From Bacteriovoracaceae bacterium UBA7317 (GTDB lineage: Bacteria; Bdellovibrionota; Bacteriovoracia; Bacteriovoracales; Bacteriovoracaceae), in assembly GCA_002474345.1 (NCBI GenBank), contig DKQD01000191.1, positions 1-35,034 of the forward strand: DNA of 35,034 bases, given 5' to 3'. The translations under genes were made by a program, and so were the position numbers. Positions 17,601-24,598 of this stretch are shown here, piece after piece. Position 1 is the stretch's first letter; the number at the start of each line of letters is the position of its first letter. The notes below the pieces were generated by a model. It ran no database searches. It had not been told where the DNA came from and was given only the letters and a program-made list of their open reading frames with translations.

Positions 17601-18695
17601 ATGCTTAGTTATAGAGAGCGTGATGGTTCCATTTCTCGGAGAGTATTTAAAAGCATTGGCCAGTAAGTTAAAGAGAATTTTTTCCAAAGAGTCCAGGTTG
17701 ATCTCAATATAAAATCTGTAATCTTCTATCGTGATCCTATCGAAATTTTCCTCACCTATTAGGAAATTGAATTTTAGCTTACTAGATTCACAGGTAGGGC
17801 CAAAGGTTTTTGATACATTTTCACAAAATTTTATAAGATTTATTGGATTTAGTTTAATTTTATCCTTATTTACTACGGCTTTTTGAAAATTTAGTAACTG
17901 GTTGACAAGGTGATGGAGCCTCGTTGAGTTCTTTAAAGCAACCTTTAACTCCTTATCCAATGGGTATCTTTTAGAACACTCGTTCAAAGGGTTTTCAATC
18001 AGAGTTATTGGTGTTCTCAACTCATGAGACAAACTTTGAAAAAAGTTTGTCTTTTGTTCATCTAGGTCTTTTAATTTCTTATTTTGGTCTTTAAAGTGGC
18101 TAGTTAAATCCCAGAACTTTTCCAGATATTGATTAAGGTTACTGTTTTTCTTTTCCAAATCCTTACTTTGATCTTCGAGGGTATCGACTTTTTCTTTTAC
18201 AAGACTATTTATTAATGAAAAAAGAAAAATAAAAAATGGCATCATTATTAGGTATGAATCTTTTTTAAAGGATAAGGTACCTGTTGTAAGATGGATACCA
18301 AGGCACGTAATGAGTAGGTAACTTACTCCACTTACGAGAGTTGGAGTAAATCCATACATTCTTAAAAGTGAAATAGAGTAAAGCGAAAGTGATAAAAATA
18401 ATAAGGGCCCAATAATATAGTCACTAAACTGGAGTGCTAGTGTAATAGTTAAAACTCCATGGATGTGGGGCCAAAATTGATAGGAAGAACCTTTTATTTT
18501 TTTATGGAAAAAGTACTGAAAAGTAAGAAGTGGTATGGGAAAACCGAATATTAAAAGTTTTGAATGAGGAACGCTAAGACCATTAAAGTAAAGAATGCTA
18601 AAAAAAAAAAGGAGGGACCATGCAAATGTCCAATAAACAAGTTGAGATTTTTCATCTTGATTAATAAATAAAAAAGTTCCTTTTTTCTTTTCCAT
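14637..18695 (-). CDS. Dual-kinase membrane phosphorelay protein: HisKA kinase, receiver, PAS-like, Hpt and CheA-type ATPase
   Basis: A 1352-residue protein. Residues 20-165 hold about six membrane helices with no signal peptide, then a coiled coil. HisKA has His224 in SHELRTPITL. The first ATPase has Asn347 in LLANAFKYSP, DQGPGIP and GTGLGLSLVKE. Residues 445-580 and 600-690 look like two eroded receiver-like domains (ILIDPRLED, IMIDLTHFEYEGI). A full receiver follows near 725-850, with IIDD, Asp781 in VDWMMG and Lys in LGKPF. Residues 885-1020 are the PAS-like segment with VWEGKISFKDLAPLAP. The Hpt motif is FIHTLKARMSFF (His1067). The CheA-type ATPase ends the protein (Asn1218 in HLFRNMIDHGIE, DDGAGL, SGRGIGMESL), with no CheW domain. 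The parts needed for an internal relay (His224 to Asp781, His1067 charged by its own ATPase) are all present. The six-helix region resembles that of the 27882 protein (FSLxNSxxK at its end). Confidence 0.9.
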   Translation of the reverse strand: MEKKKGTFLFINQDEKSQLVYWTFAWSLLFFFSILYFNGLSVPHSKLLIFGFPIPLLTFQYFFHKKIKGSSYQFWPHIHGVLTITLALQFSDYIIGPLLFLSLSLYSISLLRMYGFTPTLVSGVSYLLITCLGIHLTTGTLSFKKDSYLIMMPFFIFLFSLINSLVKEKVDTLEDQSKDLEKKNSNLNQYLEKFWDLTSHFKDQNKKLKDLDEQKTNFFQSLSHELRTPITLIENPLNECSKRYPLDKELKVALKNSTRLHHLVNQLLNFQKAVVNKDKIKLNPINLIKFCENVSKTFGPTCESSKLKFNFLIGEENFDRITIEDYRFYIEINLDSLEKILFNLLANAFKYSPRNGTITLSITKHEHNLRIGVKDQGPGIPKKDQSKIFQSFVQVDSNNGKEGTGLGLSLVKELAESMKGSVGIESDGKNGSYFWVDFPSFNPRNIIDFVLIIPKKEDTSDYRKLFLKDFTWEKIHTLKDLKNFSNLFYPKIILIDPRLEDSQENLELWENITDSIPDSYFLSLEKEDKIDNELKLIMKKKVAESLIKDRPILFDYELRDLLIVSLKDIYLSEYEGFLNQTQKGKAKRKIDFVQTITEARKRLKGNKYKCIMIDLTHFEYEGIHLLKFSHLISSLTKKVAVINPDVLKRRKKDIMDVPYIDRYFISFEFNPIIKVIEDYIQSSKIISTESYALKNWIFEYKGKSDDSGEEETEESFELTKEDLKTDIGSGLNILIIDDIKDMRSLLKNILMPHGYKVSLAKNPEEGLKKVRKIKPDLVIVDWMMGETSGIDFIKSIRSDQKSKTTPIILLTAKSDEESRTTGVKSGADAFLGKPFNEVELVSLVRNLTRLKENEKKLSERSHHLLVSKMEMEYLMDEIYHQQKNQREILNTIPEALLLFDEDGVISDVGSKISEDIFGKLIFKSDLLSPNEKHYIWDILELEGDNLETFKSWLKRVWEGKISFKDLAPLAPKNFKKNKDQYIELTFAPIYSIEEKNKLIKMVLVGKDRTKEKALEEDIKKEVENSKLVKKALEYPTDFIEIILDSQELEKNYQDNLESKDTFFRFIHTLKARMSFFKIHDLINVIHSLESAIFEKNKEKLITEINKFKDELNNFAENNFILIESCKRHALEENKSIPTQDILKLFTSSNGVDDIKEQIYSNYVLSDLKSNFIKYKKYTEEASMNKGKLINFEIEGESIKINKIKLKSFLNSSIHLFRNMIDHGIEDETVRINKKKPKEGTIKTNFKIENDMIKMTFTDDGAGLDLDKIKRKCVEKSLLQERDLSKVSNQELFSYIFRPEFSTKDTVNLISGRGIGMESLKEEVDNLNGTIEIQSKKDEGTVFIIKVPYKEAS

Positions 18696-18785
18696 TATTC
18701 AAGTTTCGGAACTTTAATTATGTAATAGATAAAAACTTTAAACATTGGAAAAAAAGGAAAAACTTTCCTTATTCCTAAGAAAACT

Positions 18786-19610
18786 TTAAATTGAGCAAGT
18801 TTCAATAAGATGAATTTCTTCTTCTGTTAGGGTAAACTCAAATATTTTTAGGTCTTCTTCCATATGTATCGGATCTGTTGTACCCGTAAGAGGAATAACA
18901 CCAATTTGGCTGGAAAACCTAAAAATCAATTGTCCTATTGTTACCTTGTATTTAGATGCCAATTGGCCAATTTCTCTTATTTTATAAACAGAAGGGTTGG
19001 CCGTTAGAAGAGAAAAACCCTGATAAAGGATACTATATTGCTTGCAAAAATCCCTTACTTCCTGATCCCATGCTCTATCTGCATAACATCGGTTTTGGAC
19101 AACCATAGGAGTCACGGAAGACAATTCGCAAAGGGTTTCTAATTGTTGCATGTTTACATTACTGACACCAATACTTTTGGTTCTTCCAGACTTATAAATA
19201 TCTTCTAGTGATTTCCAAACTTCCATATCTTCCTTGCATAAACCAGGAAAGGAGTGCGGCCCATGGAGTAAATATGAGTCAAGAGTCTCAACTCCGAGGT
19301 TCCGAAGAGAACTGGCAAAAGATTCTTGAACTCTTTCTGGAAGTTGTTTATCTAATGAGTAGGGGATTCTGTGGTCGTGGCCACCTTGTGGTGTAAACTT
19401 GGTTTGTATGAAAAAGTCTTCTCTTTTTAGTCCTTTTGAAAAAGCTTCTTGAAGGGCCTGACCTACGAGGTCTTCTTGATAATGTTTGGGTTGGTTTGCT
19501 GTATCAAAGGCCCTGAAGCCTTTTTGAATTGCCAAATCAACAAGTTCTGGTGTTCTGTCCTCTTTCCATGCAGTTCCATAAATGATTTGTGAAATGGGTT
19601 TAAAAGTCAT
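18786..19610 (-). CDS. Aldo/keto reductase family oxidoreductase
   Basis: A 274-residue protein of normal length for small NADPH-dependent aldo/keto reductases, which reduce aldehydes and ketones using a TIM barrel. The catalytic tetrad is visible: Asp36 in FRAFDTAN, Tyr44 in PKHYQED, Lys71 in IQTKF and His116 in YLLHGPH. Later conserved pieces include KSIGVSNV and, near the C-terminus, GVIPLTGTTDP, which corresponds to the phosphate-binding loop for the cofactor. The ATG has a strong AGGAGAGG ribosome site. No partner gene is visible: the kinase gene starts 91 bases away and transcribes away from it, and the amidase upstream lies across a 383-base gap. The substrate cannot be predicted from sequence. 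Confidence 0.9.
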   Translation of the reverse strand: MTFKPISQIIYGTAWKEDRTPELVDLAIQKGFRAFDTANQPKHYQEDLVGQALQEAFSKGLKREDFFIQTKFTPQGGHDHRIPYSLDKQLPERVQESFASSLRNLGVETLDSYLLHGPHSFPGLCKEDMEVWKSLEDIYKSGRTKSIGVSNVNMQQLETLCELSSVTPMVVQNRCYADRAWDQEVRDFCKQYSILYQGFSLLTANPSVYKIREIGQLASKYKVTIGQLIFRFSSQIGVIPLTGTTDPIHMEEDLKIFEFTLTEEEIHLIETCSI

Positions 19611-19993
19611 TCCCTCTCCTTTAAAAACTTTTCTGCCTTCTCTTTAGTCTAATCTTTCTTTAGGAAACATGAAACGGCCTAATAAGAAAAAGGGGAAGTT
19701 GCTTGGTTTATTTCGCACAGGGAAAGATGGCCTAAGGTGGGATCGTGAAGAATTTGTGGGGAAAATTTTGGTAGGAATAGAGGGGTGGTAAGTAGATGCC
19801 ATCTTTTCCTAGAGGTTCGGGGCCTTGCCCTGTTGTCTATTCATAAGCAAGAGTCATGCCAGTTTTGGAAAACTAAGAAAAATACTTTTAAAAACAATAG
19901 GTTATGTCCTTAGCTTTTTAATTCTTGAAAAGACTGCATAGGAATTTAGGGGTAAAAGGAGACTAAAAGAATCTCTTAATGGCATTAAGGCCC
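19611..19993. other. 383-base intergenic region between amidase and aldo/keto reductase genes
   Basis: I see no convincing gene here. A 40-codon plus-strand frame (19669-19791, product starting MKRPNKKKGKLLGL) has an AGGA only four bases before its ATG, which is too close, so I do not call it. A short hairpin CTTAAT-GGC-ATTAAG (19975-19989) lies just beyond the amidase stop on the minus strand. It could help end that transcript but is not followed by a clean T run. Confidence 0.4.
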
Positions 19994-21484
19994 CTATAGA
20001 TTGGGGACCTTATGGGACCATGGCGCACTTCGCTCTAATTGTGCGGCAAGTTGAAGTAGCATTCCCTCTTGGGCAAAGGGAGCAATAAAGTGGACACCAA
20101 TAGGGAGGTTTTCTTTTGTCCAGTGAAGGGGAACACTCATGGCCGGTTGACCAGTCAAGTTAGCTATTTGAAGAAAAGGGACAACTCTTAAGTTCTCTTT
20201 GGCCATTTCCTCAACGATGCCTGATTTAAGGAGGAGCTTGCCTAGTCCCAGAGTATTGGCCAATTTCATAAGGACATTTTCATAAGGCTTTGGCTGAAGA
20301 GATCCCGTTTTAAAGGGTTTTTGTGCCATAGTTGGTGTAACGAGGATGTCATAATTTTGGTGAAATTTATCCATCATTTGACCGTAATGGAACCACTTTC
20401 TTTTTTCCGCAACGTATTGACTTGCACTTAAACTTTTTCCAAGAAGGCCAAGTGTTTGTGTGACGAGCTCCAGTTGCTTGATGGATTGGCTTCCCATAAG
20501 CTCCTGCGTCTCATCAATGTCAGCAGCAACTTGCCCCATGAGCATCGTAAGGCATACTTTGGCCAACTCTTCTCCGTTGAAGCGAGGTCCTTCCTCCTCG
20601 ACAGTGTGGCCTAGGTTTTCTAATAACCTTGCTGTTTTTAAGACAGCTTCCTGACAATCTTTATCTATATCAAAGCCAAGCGGATGCTTTAAGGTAAAGG
20701 CAATTTTCAAAGGTTTTGGATTTCTTTCAATCCCTTGTAAAAAAGGTTGCTCAGGAGGAGCGATTTGTTGAGCAGAACCAATATCTGGTCCATGTGTTTG
20801 GTCGAGCATACAGGCACTGTCTCTGACTGAGCGGCTTAAGACGTGTTGTGAAACGGCTCCTGCCCAGTATTCTCCTGCTTTTGGACCGGAAGGATTGCGA
20901 CCCCTGGATGGTTTAAGGCCAAAAAGACCTAAGCAAGAGGAGGGAATTCGGATTGAACCAAGTCCATCTCCAGCTGAAGCTAAAGGGGTTATTCCTGAAG
21001 CAACGGCAGCGCCCGAGCCCCCTGATGACCCTCCTGTTGTATAATCTGTATTCCATGGATTTCGACTTGCTCCAAAGGCCTTGGGCTCCGTAAATCCAAG
21101 AATCCCAAACTCAGGTGTATTGGTTTTTCCAAAAATGGCCACACCACTTTTTTTAAACCGTTTCACTATTTCAGCGTCACCATCAGAAACAAAATTAAAT
21201 TTCTTATAGGCCATGGATCCATTGGCCATGGGAAAGCCTTTATAATCAGCAAGGAGGTCCTTTAGGAGAAAGGGAACACCTTCAAAAGGACCTTTTGGAA
21301 GTTCGGAGTCTGCCATTTTGAGGCCTTCGCTATACATGGGAGTATTGATAGCGAAAATTTTGGGATTTACCTGGTTGGCCCTCTCAATTGCGACCTTCAT
21401 GAGCTCTCTAGGAGTGACTTCTTTCTTTTTTACGAGCTCAGCAAGACCAATCCCATCATAGCTTTGGTATTCAGAAAAGTTCAC
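19994..21484 (-). CDS. Amidase signature family amidohydrolase
   Basis: A 496-residue amidase starting at GTG (21484-21482) with an AGGTGG site six bases upstream. The Ser-cisSer-Lys triad of the family is readable: Lys75 in FLLKDL, Ser153 in GGSSGGSGAAVASG and nucleophile Ser177 in GLGSIRIPSS. Length and overall order (GVPFLLKDL, FGKTNTPEFG, NPWN) match the family, which hydrolyses C-N bonds of linear or cyclic amides. The residue before SIRIP is Leu175-Gly176 rather than the usual Gly-Gly. It resembles stand-alone amidases such as 6-aminohexanoate-cyclic-dimer hydrolase-type enzymes more than GatA, because no gatB or gatC is nearby. There is no signal peptide, so it is cytoplasmic. The substrate is unknown. 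Confidence 0.92.
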   Translation of the reverse strand: MNFSEYQSYDGIGLAELVKKKEVTPRELMKVAIERANQVNPKIFAINTPMYSEGLKMADSELPKGPFEGVPFLLKDLLADYKGFPMANGSMAYKKFNFVSDGDAEIVKRFKKSGVAIFGKTNTPEFGILGFTEPKAFGASRNPWNTDYTTGGSSGGSGAAVASGITPLASAGDGLGSIRIPSSCLGLFGLKPSRGRNPSGPKAGEYWAGAVSQHVLSRSVRDSACMLDQTHGPDIGSAQQIAPPEQPFLQGIERNPKPLKIAFTLKHPLGFDIDKDCQEAVLKTARLLENLGHTVEEEGPRFNGEELAKVCLTMLMGQVAADIDETQELMGSQSIKQLELVTQTLGLLGKSLSASQYVAEKRKWFHYGQMMDKFHQNYDILVTPTMAQKPFKTGSLQPKPYENVLMKLANTLGLGKLLLKSGIVEEMAKENLRVVPFLQIANLTGQPAMSVPLHWTKENLPIGVHFIAPFAQEGMLLQLAAQLERSAPWSHKVPNL

Positions 21485-21636
21485 TGTTTTCCACCTCTGG
21501 TTGAAATAATCCTAAATTTAAAAAAAGATGGTTGCTATTTAAAGAGAAAAAGAAGGGAAAGACAATAGGGGCACCAATAGTATCTAAAGATTTAATTTTA
21601 AAATAAAAAAAAGCCGTAAAATGTAAATCCTCTTAA

Positions 21637-21705
21637 ATTTTTCACCCTCCATTTATTGGACTTTTTAACTTTGAATCCAAGGTATTTAAAAAGAGGGTGA
21701 AAAAT
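21637..21705 (-). repeat. 13-bp perfect inverted repeat just past the glycerophosphodiesterase stop
   Basis: ATTTTTCACCCTC (21637-21649) and GAGGGTGAAAAAT (21693-21705) are exact reverse complements separated by 43 bases. Inside the loop is a smaller pair, TTGGA (21656-21660) and TCCAA (21676-21680). The right arm starts seven bases after the minus-strand stop at 21713. The structure may mark or stabilise the 3' end of the three-gene transcript, or be an operator for the amidase gene. It lacks an adjacent T run, so a simple intrinsic terminator is not certain. Confidence 0.55.
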
Positions 21706-21712
21706 GAGTCTT

Positions 21713-22573
21713 TTAGAGGTTTTTTAATGCCCATAAAGGGTAGTCTGTTTCGATAAGGTCAACTTTCCTATCCACCATTTGGTTGAGCCTCCTTTTTGAG
21801 TTAACTCCCCAAGCAATAAGTTTAAAGCCTTGCCCTTTTAACTTGCGAGAAAGTGATTTTGTAAGAAAAAAGCTGTGAGGCTGGAGGTAGGAAACATTAA
21901 TTGACTTTAATTCTTTAAAGAGGTCGCTCCAATCTAAACTCGTTCCTAAGGTGATACCTAAGGTTTCTGTGTGGGCCACAAAAACAAAAACTTTCGGAAT
22001 TTCGGGAACTAGCTTTTCAAATTTGTAGAGGACTGATTTATCAAAGGATTTAAGCCAAACTTGATGGCCTTTACCGCTTTTTTGGAGGAGGGAGGCAATC
22101 TTAGATTCAATACCAAAGATTCCTTTTGTCGATTTTACTTCTATTATTAAAGTAACACCTTCTTGGGGAAGCCATTCTAGGACTTCTTCGAGAGTCGGTA
22201 TTTTTTCTCCTTTAAATTGAGAAGAAAACCAAGAACCAGCATCAAGGCTTTTGAGTTCTTTTAGTGTTTTGTAGGCCACTTTACCATAACCGTTGGTCGT
22301 TCGATCAAGACTTGAGTCGTGAAAAAGAATAACTTCACCATCTTTACTTAATTGAACGTCTATTTCGATATGGGAAACCCCAGAGAGAAAGGCCTCTTTT
22401 ATGGCCGCCATAGTGTTCTCAGGGGCTTTGGAGCTAAAGCCTCTGTGGGCTATGACCTGGACATTTTTTTGGGTGTTCAGGGAGTGAGCGAGTGAACCCA
22501 ACGCTTGGCCCATTTTAAGGGGCAGAAAAAATAGGGAAAAGGAAAGAGAGAGGGAAAAAATTAGTTTTTTCAT
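21713..22573 (-). CDS. Exported glycerophosphodiester phosphodiesterase
   Basis: A 286-residue protein with a signal peptide (residues 1-24, MKKLIF then a long hydrophobic run). The GDPD active-site order is complete: HRG (His43-Arg44) with APENT, then Glu70 and Asp72 in IEIDVQLSKDG and His85 in LFHDSSLDRTTNG, and later IIEVKS. These residues bind the metal ion and act in general acid-base catalysis. The enzyme cleaves deacylated phospholipids into sn-glycerol 3-phosphate and an alcohol. Its length is that of the short UgpQ-type enzymes, but the signal peptide puts it outside the cytoplasm. It is the last gene of a tight three-gene set (one-base gap to 22575), which points to co-translation. 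A role in scavenging phosphate or glycerol from lipid debris is an inference. Confidence 0.93.
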   Translation of the reverse strand: MKKLIFSLSLSFSLFFLPLKMGQALGSLAHSLNTQKNVQVIAHRGFSSKAPENTMAAIKEAFLSGVSHIEIDVQLSKDGEVILFHDSSLDRTTNGYGKVAYKTLKELKSLDAGSWFSSQFKGEKIPTLEEVLEWLPQEGVTLIIEVKSTKGIFGIESKIASLLQKSGKGHQVWLKSFDKSVLYKFEKLVPEIPKVFVFVAHTETLGITLGTSLDWSDLFKELKSINVSYLQPHSFFLTKSLSRKLKGQGFKLIAWGVNSKRRLNQMVDRKVDLIETDYPLWALKNL

Positions 22574-22574
22574 C

Positions 22575-23612
22575 TTATTGGACCTTTCTTTTTAATTTAA
22601 CAAATTCATAAGAGGCATTAGCTTTTTGTTTCATATAATAAAGGGAGCCGTCTGGGGTAAAGCTTGGGTAATAACAATTTGATTTTTTACATTCACTCAC
22701 CCAATTGAAATAACCTGTTTCGAGGTTATAAGTCATAATATCAATCTGATTACTCAAATCTTGAGTTTTGACAACATAGGCGACATCTTTTGGGTTCACG
22801 GGAGAAACGTGAAAGGCCATAAGTTTATCGTCGTAGGAGAAATCGACTTTGCCAGTGGGCATTTGAAGGTCTTTAAAAAGGTGGCATTTAAACTTATCAT
22901 CCATTGTATAAATCTTCATATGTCTTGATTTAGGGTCTACGGCCGCAAAATATTTTCCACTTTTTGAGAGCATAGGAAGTGATACTTCAATATTGGGACA
23001 AAACTTTTTTGCCCTTCTGTAAAGCGTTCGCATTTTTTTTGGAGACTGGTCATGGTTTAGCAAAATTTCATAATCCTGAAGGAAGACATTCTTTTTATTT
23101 AAAAAACTTTCAGTAACCATCCTGAGGATTATTTTGTCTTCGTTTTTTTCAATAATGGCCATTGTTTGATAGGCGCCTGGGAGAGTACGGTCCTTAAAAA
23201 AGGGTCTTTTTTTACCTTTAAGGAGGTCATTTGTTCTATAAAACTCCATAGAGCCAAATTCCGGTATAAAACCGTATCTAGGAGCAACCCTTATATTGGG
23301 AACAAGCTTGGGAATAGTCACGAGGCCTTTAAAGGGGGTAGGAATTGCATCGACCCAGTGAGGAATGTTAATTTCCCTTCCTGTCTCCATGTTAAGAAGA
23401 TAATTCCTTGTTCCAGAGGTATAGGAAATGAAGGGAGAATCAGGAACTGGTCTAAAAAAGTATTTTGGATCTTTTTTCGGTGCCATGGTCATTTCAACCG
23501 ACCATTCCTTAGGGTTGGAATAGGCCATATCGTAGGATCCGATAAAGAGAGAAAAAAAGATTAGGAAAAAGTGAAATGACTTTAGTTTTTTAACAAGTTT
23601 AGGTGTGTTCAT
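22575..23612 (-). CDS. Exported TolB/PD40-like beta-propeller protein, unknown role
   Basis: A 345-residue protein with a hydrophobic N-terminal signal sequence (about residues 13-31). The mature part has repeated strand-turn patterns of the PD40/TolB type, best seen in YPSFTPDGSLYYMKQ near the C-terminus and LSKSGKYFAAVDPKSRHMKIY in the middle, suggesting a small beta-propeller in the periplasm. No catalytic motif is visible. A Cys pair (SECKKSNCYY) near the end may form a disulfide. It lies 14 bases after the thioredoxin-like gene and one base before the glycerophosphodiesterase, so the three are very probably one operon. Such propellers commonly bind ligands or other proteins. Confidence 0.7.
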   Translation of the reverse strand: MNTPKLVKKLKSFHFFLIFFSLFIGSYDMAYSNPKEWSVEMTMAPKKDPKYFFRPVPDSPFISYTSGTRNYLLNMETGREINIPHWVDAIPTPFKGLVTIPKLVPNIRVAPRYGFIPEFGSMEFYRTNDLLKGKKRPFFKDRTLPGAYQTMAIIEKNEDKIILRMVTESFLNKKNVFLQDYEILLNHDQSPKKMRTLYRRAKKFCPNIEVSLPMLSKSGKYFAAVDPKSRHMKIYTMDDKFKCHLFKDLQMPTGKVDFSYDDKLMAFHVSPVNPKDVAYVVKTQDLSNQIDIMTYNLETGYFNWVSECKKSNCYYPSFTPDGSLYYMKQKANASYEFVKLKRKVQ

Positions 23613-23626
23613 TTAAAAGCTTCCTT

Positions 23627-24475
23627 TTATTTTGAAGCCGCTTTCTCTAAGGCTTCGTGAATAGCTTCTTCACCTTTAGCACCAAAGAGTTGTACATGAG
23701 AAATTTTTCCTTCTTTGTAGAAGAAATAATTAGGAAAATGGAGGGATGCACCTTGAAGGTGGAGACGCTCTGCCTTATTTCTTCTCGTTAGCTTTGAGGG
23801 TAAGGAAAACTGCTTTGTAACTTTTTTTATCTCTTTATCATTTGCAAGAGGGTCCATCAAAATAGTCAAAGGAAGCTTTAACTTTTTGGCAACATTTTGA
23901 AGAGGATATAGAGAGCCTACAGAATAAGGCATATGAGGACTCCATAAATAAATAATCCCTTTCTTGGACTCTTTAAGAAGCATTTTGAGATCATCGTCCG
24001 TAAAGTCACTCGTTTTGGTCTTAAACCCAGTTAATTTGTAATGGGAGTTTTCTCTAGTCTTTTTTTCTTTGCGTAAAAGCGTAACGTGACACTTTTTTGG
24101 TGAGGACGGATTAAGTTTATAAAATTCGATTTGTTTCAATGTTTTTAAAGATAGGTAGAGAGTTTTTTGAGGCACAGACTTTTTTTCAATGCTTAGTTGG
24201 GCCCCTCCTTTTCCAGAGAGGATCGTTTGATAAATGAAGCGTACATTCCCCTTAGAACCTTTACCCGGTCTAAGGGTCCATTTCAGTTCGGATACTTTTG
24301 ATTTAATTGATAAGGCATCCAAACAGATTTGAGGAATGGGGCTTTTTTTATTTTCTGGGCGTGGAGGCGCTAGATTTGTGGATGAAAAACCACTCTTTGC
24401 AGTAGAGACCAAAAAAAAGACCGCGACGAGGTGAATGATATGACTAAGGGTGAGTTTAAAAAAAGATTTTTTCAT
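23627..24475 (-). CDS. Exported protein with thioredoxin-like C-terminal domain lacking CxxC
   Basis: The frame can start at TTG (24484) or at ATG (24475). I choose the ATG because it begins a standard signal peptide (MKKSFFKLTLSHIIHLVAVFF) and leaves room for the GGAAGGG ribosome site 12 bases upstream; the TTG would sit only three bases from that site. The product is 282 residues. The middle part is unassigned. The C-terminal 120 residues follow a thioredoxin/TlpA pattern: GIIYLWSPHMPYSV strand-turn, LPLTILMDPL, HFPNYFFYKEGKI and an amphipathic end helix. The usual CxxC is replaced by SPHMPYS, so redox activity is unlikely and a binding role is more plausible. It is the first gene of the three-gene set. 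Confidence 0.7.
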   Translation of the reverse strand: MKKSFFKLTLSHIIHLVAVFFLVSTAKSGFSSTNLAPPRPENKKSPIPQICLDALSIKSKVSELKWTLRPGKGSKGNVRFIYQTILSGKGGAQLSIEKKSVPQKTLYLSLKTLKQIEFYKLNPSSPKKCHVTLLRKEKKTRENSHYKLTGFKTKTSDFTDDDLKMLLKESKKGIIYLWSPHMPYSVGSLYPLQNVAKKLKLPLTILMDPLANDKEIKKVTKQFSLPSKLTRRNKAERLHLQGASLHFPNYFFYKEGKISHVQLFGAKGEEAIHEALEKAASK

Positions 24476-24488
24476 GCAGTGCAATTAC

Positions 24489-24502
24489 CCTTCCACGGAA
24501 GG
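24489..24502 (-). promoter_or_regulatory. Palindrome covering the ribosome site of the 24475 gene
   Basis: CCTTCC-AC-GGAAGG is a perfect 6-base palindrome around two bases. On the minus strand its second arm is the GGAAGG ribosome site of the thioredoxin-like gene. A hairpin here would hide that site. The small loop means only about four or five pairs could form, so the effect may be modest. Confidence 0.35.
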
Positions 24503-24598
24503 CTTTGTCAATTTTGAGGTGATCTTTTTCTCTTCCTTTACACGTTGTTTTTGATAAATTAGTCATTAATTTAGAAACAAAGTTTTTGAGGAGAATTT

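Noticed and set aside
19669..19791. 40-codon plus-strand frame with a basic product
   Set aside because: AGGA is only four bases from the ATG and there is no promoter or conserved context; too weak to call as a gene.
23166..23564. 132-codon open frame on the plus strand
   Set aside because: It lies wholly opposite the beta-propeller gene, has no signal of its own, and the minus-strand frame has a signal peptide, tight operon spacing and propeller motifs.
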